The notes under the pieces: model-generated
The model's input: the letters and a program-made list of their open reading frames with translations, nothing else
What the model was told of the DNA's origin: nothing
Databases searched by the model: none
Part shown: positions 31,001 through 45,000 of the stretch, piece after piece
Layout of the letters: each line of letters opens with the position of its first letter
How positions within the stretch are numbered: the stretch's first letter is position 1
Assembly (NCBI GenBank): GCA_023614405.1
Contig: CM042688.1
Span: 382,899,331-382,963,330 of the forward strand
DNA from: Avena insularis
Lineage: Eukaryota; Streptophyta; Magnoliopsida; Poales; Poaceae
Direction: 5' to 3'
DNA length: 64,000 nucleotides
Position numbers and translations under genes: made by a program

Positions 31001-33199
31001 CAACTGGAGTCATTTCATGACTATTCTTTTCACATACCACATATTGATCCACCAATGTTATTGAAATGTGTCTTATTCTCATTAACCACAACTAGAGTCA
31101 TTGCATGTGTGTTCTCTTTAGAGACCTCACATGGATCCACTAGTGTCATTGCATGTGTGTTCTTCTTACTAACAACAACTAGAGTCATTGCATGTGTGTT
31201 CTCTTTAGAGACCACACATGGATCAACCAGTGTCATTGCATTTGTGTTCTTTTTACTAACAACAACCAGAGTCATTGCATGTGTGTTCTGTTCAGAGACC
31301 ACACATGGATCCACCAGTGTCATTGCATGTGTGTTCTTTTTACTAACAACAACTGGAGTCATTGCATGTGTGTTCTTTTCATATACCACATATGGATCCA
31401 CCAGTGTCATTGAAATGTGTGTTCTCTTCATAGACCACACATGGATCCACCAGTGTCATTGCATCTGTGCTCTTTTTACTAACAACAACCAGAGTCATTA
31501 CATGTGTGTTCTATTCATAGACCACATATGGATCCACAGGTGTCATTGCATGTGTGTTCTCTTCAGACACCACACATGGATCCACCAGTGTCATTGCATG
31601 TGTTCTCTTTTTACTAACAACAACTGTAGGTATTTCATGACTATTCTTTTCACATACCACATATGGATCCACAAGTGTCATTGAAATGTGTGTTATTCTC
31701 ATTGACCACAGCTAGAGTCATAGCATGTGTGTTCTCTTCAGAGACTACACATGGATCCACTAGTATCATTGCATGTGTGCTCTTTTTACTAACAATAACT
31801 AGAGTCATTTCATGACTATTCTTCTCACATACCACATATGGATCCTCCAGTGTCATTGAAATGTCTGTTCTCTTCAGAGACCACACAGAGATCCACCAGT
31901 GTCACTGCATGTGGTATCTTTTTACTTACAATAACTGGAGTCATTGCATGTGTGTTCTTTTTACTAACAATAACCAGAGTCATTGCATGTGTGTTATCTT
32001 CAGAGACCACACATGGATCCACCAGTGTCATTGCATGTGTGTTCTTTTTACTAACAACAACTGGAGTCATTGCATGTGTGTTCTTTTCACATACCACATA
32101 TGGATCCACCAGTGTCATTGAAATGTGTGTTCTCTTCAGAGACCACACATGGATCCACCAATGTCATTGCATGTGTGTTATTTTTGTTAACAACAACTAG
32201 AGTCATTGCATGTGTGTTCTTTTCACATACCACATATGGATCCACCAGTGTCATTGCATGTGTGGTCTCTCCACACATGGATCCACCAGTGTCATTGCAT
32301 GTGTGTTCTTTTTACTAACAACAACCAGAGTCATTTCGTGTGTGTTCTTTTCACATACCACATATGGATCCACCAGTGTCATTGAAATGTCTGTTCTCTT
32401 CAGAGACCATACATGGATCCACTAGTGTCATTGCATGTGTGTTCTTTTTATTAACAACTGGAGTCATTTCATGTGTGTTATTTTCACATACCACATATGG
32501 ATCCACTAGTGTCATTGCATGTGTGTTCTCTTTAGAGACCACACATGGATCCACCAGTGTCATTGCATGTGTGTTCTTTTTACTAACAACAACTAGAGTC
32601 ATTGCATTTGTGTTCTTTTCACATACCACATATGGATCCACCAGTGTCATTGAAATGTGTGTTCCCTTCAGAGACCACACATAGATCCACCAGTGTCATT
32701 GCATGTGTGCTCTTTTTACTAACAACAACTGGAGTCATTTCATGACTATTCTTTTCACATACCACATATAGATCCACCAAAGTCATTGAAATGTGTGTTC
32801 TTCTCATTAACCACAGCTAGAGTCATTGCATCTGTGTTCTCTTCAAAGACCACACATGGATCCACCAGTGTCATTGCATGTGTGTTCTTTTTACTAACAA
32901 CAACTAGAGTCATTGCATGTGTGTTCTTTTCACATACCACATATGGATCCACTAGTGTCATTGAAATGTGTGTTCTCTTCAGAGACGGCACATGGATCCA
33001 CCAATGCCATTGCATGTGTGCTCTTCTAACAACAACCAGAGTCATTGCATGTGTGTTCTTTTTACAAACAACAACCAGAGTCATTGCATGCGTGTTCTCT
33101 TCAGAGACCACACATGGATCCACCAGTGTCATTGCATGTGTGTTCTTTTTACTAACAACAATCAGAGTCATTGCATGTGTGTTCTTTTCACATACCACA

Positions 33200-36100
33200 T
33201 ATGGATCCACCAGTGTTATTGAAACGTGTGTTCTCTTCAGAGACAGCACATGGATCCACCAATGTCATTGCATGTGTGCTCTTTTTACTAACAACAACCA
33301 GTGTCATTGCATGTGTGCTCTTTTTACAAACAACAACCAGAGTCATTGCATGTGTGTTCTCTTCAGAGACCACACATGGATCCACCAGTGTCATTGCATG
33401 TGTGTTCTTTTTACTAAAAACAACCAGAGTCATTGCATGTGTGTTCTTTTCACATACCACATATGGATCCACCAGTGTCAATGAAATGTGTGTTCTCTTC
33501 GGAGACCACACATGGATCCACCAGTGTCATTGTACGTGTGTTATTTTTATTAACAACAACTGGAGTCATTGCATGTGTGTTCTTTTCACATACCACATAT
33601 GAATCCACCAGTGTCATTGCTTGTGTGTTCTCTTTAGAGACCACACATGGATCCACGAGTGTCATTGCATGTGTGTTGTTTTTACTAACAACAACTAGAG
33701 TCATTGCATGTGTGTTCTTTTTACTAACAACAACCAGAGTCATTGCATGTGTGTTCTCTTCAGAGAGCACACATGGATCCACCAGTGTCATTGCATGTGT
33801 GTTCTTTTTACTAACAACAACTGGAGTCATTGCATGTGTGTTCTTTTCACATACCACATATGGATCCACTAGTGTCATTGAAATGTGTGTTCCCTTCGGA
33901 GACCACACATGGATCCACCAGTGTCATTGCATGTGTGTTATTTTTATTAACAACAACTGGAGTCATTGCATGTGTGTTCTTTTCACATACCACATATGAA
34001 TCCACCAGTGTCATTGCTTGGGTGTTCTCTTTAGAGACCCAACATGGATCCATGAGTGTCATTGCATGTGTGTTCTTTTTACTAACAACAACCAGAGTTA
34101 TTGCATGTGTGTTCTTTTTACTAACAACAACCAGAGTCATTGCATGTGTGTTCTCTTCAGAGACCACATGGATCCTGATGTCATTGCATGTGTGTTCTTT
34201 TTACTAACAACAACCAGAGTCATTGCATGTGTGTTCTTTTCACATACCACATATGGATCCACCAGTGTCATTGAAATGTGTGATCTCTTCGGAGACCACA
34301 CATGGATCCACCAGTGTCATTGCATGTGTGTTATTTTTATTAACAACAACTGGAGTCATTGCATGTGTGTTCTTTTCACATACCACATATGAATCCACCA
34401 GTGTCATTGCTTGTGTGTTCTCTTTAGAGACCACACATGGATCCACGAGTGTCATTGCATGTGTGTTCTTTTTACTAACAACAACTGGAGTCATTGCATG
34501 TGTGTTCTTTTTACTAACAACAACCAGAGTCATTGCATGTGTGTTCTCTTTAGAGACCACACATGGATCCACCAGTGTCATTGCATGTGTGTTCTTTTTA
34601 CTAACAACAACTAGAGTCATTGCATGTGTGTTCTTTTCACATACCACATATGGATCCACTAGTGTCATTGAAATGTGTGTTCTCTTCAGAGACCGCACAT
34701 GGATCCACCAATGTCATTGCATGTGTGCTCTTTTTACTAACAACAACCAGGGTCATTGCATGTGTGTTCTTTTTACAAACAACAACCAGCGTCATTGCAT
34801 GTGTGTTGTCTTTAGAGACCACACATGGATCCACTAGTGTCATTGCATGTGTGTTCTTTTTACTAACAACATCTAGATTCATTGTATGTGTGTTATTTTC
34901 ACATACCACATATGGATCCACCAGTGTAATTAAAATGTGTTCTCTTGAAGACCACACATGGATCCACAAGTGTCATTGCATGTGTGCTCTTTTACTAACA
35001 ACAACTGAGTCATTGCATGTGTGTTCTTTTCACATACCACATATGGATCCACCAGTGTCATTGCTTGTGTGTTCTCTTTAGAGACCACACATGGATCCAC
35101 GAGTGTCATTGCATGTGTGTTCTTTTTACTAACAACAACCAGAGTTATTGCATGTGTGTTCTTTTTACTAACAACAACCAGAGTCATTGCATGTGTGTTC
35201 TCTTCAGAGACCACACATGGATCCACCAGTGTCATTGCATGTGTGTTCTTTTTACTAACAACAACAAGAGTCATTGCATGTGTGTTCTTTTCACATACCA
35301 CATATGGATCCACCAGTGTCATTGAAATGTGTGATCTCTTCGGAGACCACACATGGATCCTGATGTCATTGCATGTGTGTTATTTTTATTAACAACAACT
35401 GGAGTCATTGCATGTGTGTTCTTTTCACATACCACATATGAATCCACCAGTGTCATTGCTTGTGTGTTCTCTTTAGAGACCACACATGGATCCACGAGTG
35501 TCATTGCATGTGTGTTCTTTTTACTAACAACAACTGGAGTCATTGCATGTGTGTTCTTTTTACTAACAACATAGGATCCACAGTGTCATTGCATGTGTGT
35601 TCTCTTCAGAGACCACACATGGATCCACCAGTGTCATTGCATGTGTGTTCTTTTTACTAACAACAACTAGAGTCATTGCATGTGTGTTCTTTTCACATAC
35701 CACATATAGATCCACCAGTGTCATTGGATTATGTGTTCCCTTCAAAGACCACACATGGATCCACCAGTGTCATTGCATGTGTGTTCTTTTTACTAACAAC
35801 AACCGTAGTCATTGCATGTGTGTTATTTTTACTAACAACAACAAGAGTCATTGCATGTGTGTTCTCTTGAGACCACACATGGATCCTGATGTCATTGCAT
35901 GTGTGTTCTTTTTACTAACAACAACCAGAGTCATTGCATGTGTGTTCTTTTCACATACCACATATGGATCCACCAGTGTCATTGAAATGTGTGTTCTCTT
36001 CGGAGGCCACACATGGATCCACCGGTGTCATGGCATGTATGTTATTTTTATTAACAACAACTGGAGTCATTGCATGTGTCTACTTTTCACATACCACATA

Positions 36101-39100
36101 TGAATCCACCAGTGTCATTACTTGTGTGTTCTCTTTAGAGACCACACATGGATCCACCAGTGTCATTGCATGTGTGTTCTTTTTACTAACAACAACTGGA
36201 GTCATTGCATGTGTGTTCTTTTGTACTAACAACAACCAGAGTCATTGCATGTGTGTTCTCTTCAGAGACCACACATGGATCCACTAGTGTAATTGCATGT
36301 GTGTTCTTTTTACTAACAACAACTAGAGTCATTGCATGTGTGTTCTTTTCACATACCACATATGGATCCACTAGTGTCATTGAAATGTGTGTTCTCTTCA
36401 GAGACCGCACATGGATCCACCAATGTCATTGCATGTGTGCTCTTTTTACTAACAACAACCAGGGTCATTGCATGTGTGTTCTTTTTACAAACAACAACCA
36501 GCGTCATTGCATGTGTGTTGTCTTTAGAGACCACACATGGATCCACTAGTGTCATTGCATGTGTGTTCTTTTTACTAACAACAACTGAGTCATTGCATGT
36601 GTGTTCTTTTCACATACCACATATGGATCCACCAGTGTCATTGAAATGTGTGTTCTCTTCGAAGACCACACATGGATCCACCAGTGTCATTGCATGTGTG
36701 TTATTTTTATTAACAACAACTGGAGTCATTGCATGTGTGTTCTTTTCACATACCACATATGAATCCACCAGTGTCATTGCTTGTGTGTTCTCTTTAGAGA
36801 CCACACATGGATCCACGAGTGTCATTGCATGTGTGTTCTTTTTACTAACAACAACCAGAGTTATTGCATGTGTGTTCTTTTTACTATCAACAACCAGAGT
36901 CATTGCATGTGTGTTCTCTTCAGAGACCACACATGGATCCACCAGTGTCATTGCATGTGTGTTCTTTTTACTAACAACAACCAGAGTCATTGCATGTGTG
37001 TTCTTTTCACATACCACATATGGATCCACCAGTGTCATTGAAATGTGTGATCTCTTCGGAGACCACACATGGATCCACAAGTGTCATTGCATGTGTGTTA
37101 TTTTTATTAACAACAACTGGAGTGATTGCATGTGTGTTCTTTTCACATACCACATATGAATCCACCAGTGTCATTGCATGTGTGTTCTCTTTAGAGACCA
37201 CACATGGATCCACCAGTGTCATTGCATGTGTGTTCTTTTACTAACAACAACTGGAGTCATTGCATGTGTGTTCTTTTACAACAACCAGTCATTGCATGTG
37301 TGTTCTCTTTAGAGACCACACATGGTTCCAAGTGTGTCATTGCATGTGTGTTCTTTTTACTAACAACAACGAGAGTCATTGCATGTGTGTTCTTTTCACA
37401 TACCACATATAGATCCACCAGTGTCATTGGATTATGTGTTCCCTTCAAAGACCACACATTGATCCACCAGTGTCATTGCATGTGTGTTCTTTTTACTAAC
37501 AACAACCGTAGTCATTGCATGTGTGTTATTTTTACTAACAACAACAAGAGTCATTGCATGTGTGTTCTCTTCAGAGACCACACATGGATCCACCAGTGTC
37601 ATTGCATGTGTGTTCTTTTTACTAACAACAACCAGAGTCATTGCATGTGTGTTCTTTTCACATACCACATATGGATCCACCAGTGTCATTGAAATGTGTG
37701 TTCTCTTCGGAGGCCACACATGGATCCACCAGTGTCATGGCATGTATGTTATTTTTATTAACAACAACTGGAGTCATTGCATGTGTCTACTTTTCACATA
37801 CCACATATGAATCCACCAGTGTCATTACTTGTGTGTTCTCTTTAGAGACCACACATGGATCCACGAGTGTCATTGCATGTGTGTTCTTTTTACTAACAAC
37901 AACTAGAGTCATTGCATGTGTGTTCTTTTGACATACCACACATGGATCCACTAGTGTCATTGCATGTGTGTTCTTTTTACTAACAACAACTGGAGTCATT
38001 GCATGTGTGTTCTTTTGTACTAACAACAACCAGAGTCATTGCATGTGTGTTCTCTTCAGAGACCACACATGGATCCACTAGTGTCATTGCATGTGTGTTC
38101 TTTTTACTAACAACAACTAGAGTCATTGCATGTGTGTTCTTTTCACATACCACATATGGATCCACTAGTGTCATTGAAATGTGTGTTCTCTTCAGAGACC
38201 GCACATGGATCCACCAATGTCATTGCATGTGTGCTCTTTTTACTAACAACAACCAGGGTCATTGCATGTGTGCTCTTTTTACAAACAACAACCAGCGTCA
38301 TTGCACGTGTGTTGTCTTTAGAGACCACACATGGATCCACTAGTGTCATTGCATGTGTGTTCTTTTTACTAACAACAACTGAGTCATTGCATGTGTGTTC
38401 TTTTCACATACCACATATGAATCCACCAGTGTCATTGCTTGTGTGTTCTCTTTAGAGACCAAACATGGATCCACGAGTGTCATTGCATGTGTGTTCTTTT
38501 TACTAACAACAACCAGAGTTATTGCATGTGTGTTCTTTTTACTAACAACAACCAGAGTCATTGCATGTGTGTTCTCTTCAGAGACCACACATGGATCCCT
38601 GATGTCATTGCATGTGTGTTCTTTTTACTAACAACAACCAGAGTCATTGCATGTGTGTTCTTTTCACATACCACATATGGATCCACCAGTGTCATTGAAA
38701 TGTGTGATCTCTTCGGAGACCACACATGGATCCACCAGTGTCATTGCATGTGTGTTATTTTTATTAACAACAACTGGAGTCATTGCATGTGTGTTCTTTT
38801 CACATACCACATATGAATCCACCAGTGTCATTGCTTGTGTGTTCTCTTTAGAGACCACACATGGATCCACGAGTGTCATTGCATGTGTGTTCTTTTTACT
38901 AACAACAACTGGAGTCATTGCATGTGTGTTCTTTTTACTAACAACAACCAGAGTCATTGCATGTGTGTTCTCTTTAGAGACCACACATGGATCCACCAGT
39001 GTCATTGCATGTGTGTTCTTTTTACTAACAACAACTGGAGTCATTGCATGTGTGTTCTTTTCACATACCACATATAGATCCACCAGTGTCATTGGATTAT

Positions 39101-42100
39101 GTGTTCCCTTCAAAGACCACACATGGATCCACCAGTGTCATTGCATGTGTGTTCTTTTTACTAACAACAACCGTAGTCATTGCATGTGTGTTATTTTTAC
39201 TAACAACAACAAGAGTCATTGCATGTGTGTTCTCTTCAGAGACCACACATGGATCCACCAGTGTCATTGCATGTGTGTTCTTTTTACTAACAACAACCAG
39301 AGTCATTGCATGTGTGTTCTTTTCACATACCACATATGGATCCACCAGTGTCATTGAAATGTGTGTTCTCTTCGGAGGCCACACATGGATCCACCAGTGT
39401 CATGGCATGTATGTTATTTTTACTAACAACAACTGGAGTCATTGCATGTGTCTACTTTTCACATACCACATATGAATCCACCAGTGTCATTACTTGTGTG
39501 TTCTCTTTAGAGACCACACATGGATCCACGAGTGTCATTGCATGTGTGTTCTTTTTACTAACAACAACTAGAGTCATTGCATGTGTGTTCTTTTTACTAA
39601 CAACAACCAGAGTCATTTCATGTGTGTTCTCTTCACAGAGCACACATGGATCCACCAGTGTCATTGCATGTGTGTTCTTTTTACTAACAACAACTGGAGT
39701 CATTGCATGTGTGTTCTTTTCACATACCACATATGGATCCACCAGTGTCATTGAAATGTGTGTGAGACCACACATGGATCCACCAGTGTCATTGCATGTG
39801 TGTTATTTTTATTAACAACAACTGGAGTCATTGCATGTGTGTTCTTTTCACATACCACATATGAATCCACCAGTGTCATTGCTTGTGTGTTCTCTTTAGA
39901 GACCACACATGGATCCACGAGTGTCATTGCATGTGTGTTCTTTTTACTAACAACAACTGGAGTCATTGCATGTGTGTTCTTTTTACTAACAACAACCAGA
40001 GTCATTGCATGTGTGTTCTCTTCAGAGACCACACATGGATCCACTAGTGTCATTGCATGTGTGTTCTTTTTACTAACAACAACTAGAGTCATTGCATGTG
40101 TGTTCTTTTCACATACCACATATGGATCCACTAGTGTCATTGAAATGTGTGTTCTCTTCAGAGACCGCACATGGATCCACCAATGTCATTGCATGTGTGC
40201 TCTTTTTACTAACAACAACTAGGGTCATTGCATGTGTGTTCTTTTTACAAACAACAAACAGCGTCATTCCATGTGTGTTGTCTTTAGAGACCACACATGG
40301 ATCCACTAGTGTCATTGCATGTGTGTTCTTTTTACTAACAACAACTGAGTCATTGCATGTGTGTTCTTTTCACATACCACATATGGATCCACCAGTGTCA
40401 TTGAAATGTGTGTTCTCTTTGAAGACCACACATGGATCCACCAGTGTCATTGCATGTGTGTTATTTTTATTAACAACATATGGAGTCATTGCATGTGTGT
40501 TCTTTTCACATACCACATATGAATCCACCAGTGTCATTGCTTGTGTGTTCTCTTTAGAGACCACACATGGATCCATGAGTGTCATTGCATCTGTGTGCTT
40601 TTTACTAACAACAACCAAAGTCATTGCATTTTTGTTCTCTTCAGAGAGCACACATGGATCCACCAGTGTCATTGCATGTGTGTTCTTTTTACTAACAACA
40701 ACTGGAGTCATTGCATGTGTGTTCTTTTCACATACCACATATGGATCCACCGGTGTCATTGAAATGTGTGTTCTCTTCGGAGACCATACATGGATCCACT
40801 AGTGTCATTGCATGTGTGTTATTTTTATTAACAACAACTGGAGTCATTGCATGTGTGTTCTTTTCACATACCACATATGAATCCACTAGTCTCATTGCAT
40901 GTGTGTTGTCTTTAGAGACCACACATGGATCCACCAGTGTCATTTCATGTGTATTATTTTTACTAACAACAACTGGAGTCATTGCATGTGTGTTCTTTTT
41001 AGTAACAACAACCAGAGTCATTGCATGTGTGTTCTCTTCAGAGACCACACATGGATCCACCAGTGTCATTGCATGTGTGTTCTTTTTACTAACAACAACC
41101 AGAGTCATTGCATGTGTGTTCTTTTCACATAACAAATATGGATCCACTAGTGTCATTGAAATGTGTGATCTCTTCGGAGACCACACATGGATCCACCAGT
41201 GTCATTGCATGTGTGTTATTTTTATTAACAACAACTGGAGTCATTGCATGTGTGTTCTTTTCACATACCACATATGAATCCACCAGTGTCATTGCTTGTG
41301 TGTTCTCTTTAGAGACCACACATGGATCCACGAGTGTCATTGCATGTGTGTTCTTTTTACTAACAACAACTGGAGTCATTGCATGTGTGTTCTTTTTACT
41401 AACAACAACCAGAGTCATTGCATGTGTGTTCTCTTCAGAGACCACACATGGATCCTGATGTCATTGCATGTGTGTTCTTTTTACTAACAACAACTGGAGT
41501 CATTGCATGTGTGTTCTTTTCACATACCACATATGGATCCACCAGTGTCATTGAAATGTGTGATCTCTTCGGAGACCACACATGGATCCACCAGTGTCAT
41601 TGCATGTGTGCTATTTTTGTTAACAACAACTGGAGTGATTGCATGTGTGTTCTTTTCACATACCACATATGAATCCACCAGTGTCATTGCATGTGTGTTC
41701 TCTTTAGAGACCACACATGGATCCACCAGTGTCATTGCATGTGTGTTATTTTTACTATCAAGAACTGGAGTCATTGCATGTGTGTTCCTTTTACTAACAA
41801 CAACCAGAGTCATTGCATGTGTGTTCTCTTTAGAGAACACACATGGATCCACCAGTGTCATTGCATGTGTGTTCTTTTTACTAACAACAACTGGAGTCAT
41901 TGCATGTGTGTTCTTTTCACATACCACATATAGATCCACCAGTGTCATTGGATTATGTGTTCCCTTCAAAGACCACACATGGATCCACCAGTGTCATTGC
42001 ATGTGTGTTCTTTTTACTAACAACAACCGTTGTCATTGCATGTGTGTTATTTTTACTAACAACAACAAGAGTCATTGCATGTGTGTTCTCTTCAGAGACC

Positions 42101-45000
42101 ACACATGGATCCACCAGTGTCATTGCATGTGTGTTCTTTTTACTAACAACAACTGGAGTCATTGCATGTGTGTTCTTTTCACATACCACATATGGATCCA
42201 CCAGTGTCATTGAAATGTGTGTTCTCTTCGGAGGCCACACATGGATCCACCAGTGTCATTGCATGTATGTTATTTTTATTAACAACAACTGGAGTCATTG
42301 CATGTGTCTACTTTTCACATACCACATATGAATCCACCAGTGTCATTACTTGTGTGTTCTCTTTAGAGACCACACATGGATCCACGAGTGTCATTGCATG
42401 TGTGTTCTTTTTACTAACAACAACTAGAGTCATTGCATGTGTGTTCTTTTTACTAACAACAACCAGAGTCATTTCATGTGTGTTCTCTTCACAGAGCACA
42501 CATGGATCCACCAGTGTCATTGCATGTGTGTTCTTTTTACTAACAACAACTGGAGTCATTGCATGTGTGTTCTTTTCACATACCACACATGGATCCACCA
42601 GTGTCATTGCATGTGTGTTATTTTTATTAACAACAACTGGAGTCATTGCATGTGTGTTCTTTTCACATACCACATATGAATCCACCAGTGTCATTGCATG
42701 TGTGTTCTCTTTAGAGACCACACATGGATCCACCAGTGTCATTGCATGTGTGTTATTTTTACTATCAACACCTGGAGTCATTGCATGTGTGTTCCTTTTA
42801 CTAACAACAACCAGAGTCATTGCATGTGTGTTCTCTTTAGAGACCACACATGGATCCACCAGTGTCATTGAATGTGTGTTCTTTTTACTAACAACAACTG
42901 GAGTCATTGCATGTGTGTTCTTTTCACATACCACATATAGATCCACCAGTGTCATTGGATTATGTGTTCCCTTCAAAGACCACACATGGATCCACCAGTG
43001 TCATTGCATGTGTGTTCTTTTTACTAACAACAACCGTAGTCATTGCATGTGTGTTCTTTTTACAAACAACAACCAGCGTCATTGCATGTGTGTTGTCCTT
43101 AGAGACCACACATGGATCCACTAGTGTCATTGCATGTGTGTTCTTTTTACTAACAACAACTGGAGTCATTGCATGTGTGTTCTTTTCACATACCACATAT
43201 GGATCCACCAGTGTCATTGAAATGTGTGTTCTCTTCGGAGACCACACATGGATCCACCAGTGTCATTGCATGTATGTTATTTTTATTAACAACAACTGGA
43301 GTCATTGCATGTGTGTTCTTTTCACATACCACATATGAATCCACCAGTGTCATTGCTTGTGTGTTCTCTTTAGAGACCATACATGGATCCACGAGTGTCA
43401 TTGCATGTGTGTTCTTTTTACTAACAACAACTAGAGTCATTGCATGTGTGTTCTTTTTACTAACAACAACCAGAGTCATTTCATGTGTGTTCTCTTCACA
43501 GAGCACACATGGATCCACCAGTGTCATTGCATTTGTGTTCTTTTTACTAACAACAACTGGAGTCATTGCATGTGTGTTCTTTTCACATACCACACATGGA
43601 TCCACCAGTGTCATTGCATGTGTGTTATTTTTATTAACAACAACTGGAGTCATTGCATGTGTGTTCTTTTCACATACCACATATGAATCCACCAGTGTCA
43701 TTGCTTGTGTGTTCTCTTTAGAGATCACACATGGATCCACGAGTGTCATTGCATGTGTGTTCTTTTTACTAACAACAACTGGAGTCATTGCATGTGTGTT
43801 CTTTTTACTAACAACAACCAGAGTCATTGCATGTGTGTTCTCTTCAGAGACCACACATGGATCCACCAGTGTCATTGCATGTGTGTTCCTTTTACTAACA
43901 ACAACTAGAGTCATTGCATGTGTGTTCTTTTCACATACCACATATGGATCCACTAGTGTCATTGAAATGTGTGTTCTCTTCAGAGACCGCACATGGATCC
44001 ACCAATGTCATTGCATGTGTTCTCTTTTTACCAACAACAACCATGGTCATTGCATGTGTGTTCTTTTTACAAACAACAACCAGCGTCATTGCATGTGTGT
44101 TGTCTTTAGAGACCACACATGGATCCACTAGTGTCATTGCATGTGTGTTCTTTTTACTAACAACAACTGAGTCATTGCATGTGTGTTCTTTTCACATACC
44201 ACATATGGATCCACCAGTGTCATTGAAATGTGTGTTCTCTTCGAAGACCACACATGGATCCACCAGTGTCATTGCATGTGTGTTATTTTTATTAACAACA
44301 TATGGAGTCATTGCATGTGTGTTCTTTTCACATACCACATATGAATCCACCAGTGTCATTGCTTGTGTGTTCTCTTTAGAGACCACACATGGATCCATGA
44401 GTGTCATTGCATCTGTGTTCTTTTTACTAACAACAACCAAAGTCATTGCATTTTTGTTCTCTTCAGAGAGCACACATGGATCCACCAGTGTCATTGCATG
44501 TGTGTTCTTTTTACTAACAACAACTGGAGTCATTGCATGTGTGTTCTTTTCACATACCACATATGGATCCACCGGTGTCATTGAAATGTGTGTTCTCTTT
44601 GGAGACCATACATGGATCCACTAGTGTCATTGCATGTGTGTTATTTTTATTAACAACAACTGGATTCATTGCATGTGTGTTCTTTTCACATACCACATAT
44701 GAATCCACTAGTCTCATTGCATGTGTGTTGTCTTTAGAGACCACACATGGATCCACCAGTGTCATTTCATGTGTATTGTTTTTACTAACAACAACTGGAG
44801 TCATTGCATGTGTGTTCTTTTTAGTAACAACAACCAGAGTCATTGCATGTGTGTTCTCTTCAGAGACCACACAAGGATCCACTAGTGTCATTGCATGTGT
44901 GTTCTTTTTACTAACAACAACTGGAGTCATTGCATGTGTGTTCTTTTCACATACCACATATGGATCCACCAGTGTCATTTAAATGTGTGTTCTCTTGAGA
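33200..45000 (+). repeat. Right satellite domain with ~1.0-2.9-kb higher-order repeats
   Basis: The monomers are the same but the variants differ. TATTTTTATTAACAACAAC replaces the TGTTAAGAAC unit, GTGATCTCTTCGGAGACC appears, and a variant with CATTGGATTATGTGTTCCC occurs near 35721, 37424, 39089, 41945 and 42952. The steps between these are 1703, 1665, 2856 and 1007 bp. Blocks around 38647-39480 recur at +2856 bp (41503-42330), and blocks near 41.9-42.7 kb recur at +1007 bp. Copies within this domain look closer to one another than those in the left domain, which suggests more recent spreading. The left boundary is approximate. Confidence 0.8.
39800..41050 (+). repeat. Satellite segment duplicated at +3822 bp (copy at 43620-44870)
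   Basis: Private variants, including an ACAACATATGGAGTC monomer (40476 and 44298) and a CATTTTTGTTCTCTTCAGAG monomer, occur in the same order in both copies at a constant 3822-bp offset. Confidence 0.8.

Larger units (their letters stand above)
1600..33200 (+). repeat. Left satellite domain with ~2.7-3.7-kb higher-order repeats
   Basis: Rare monomer variants recur in a fixed order. The marker TGTTAAGAAC starts at 1771, 5433, 8386, 11081, 13024, 15261, 18947, 20893, 26320 and 29319. The steps between these are 3662, 2953, 2695, 1943, 2237, 3686, 1946, 5427 and 2999 bp; the long step contains a copy near 22610 in which the marker monomer has been replaced. Two other domain-specific variants are TCATTTCATGACTATTC and the TCTAGATTCATTGTATG monomer. 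The clearest higher-order copies are 1771-5432, 5433-8385 and 8386-11080. They match monomer by monomer over long stretches, with offsets of 2964, 2953 and 2947 bp. Shorter steps look like internal deletions of whole blocks of monomers. Confidence 0.9.
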
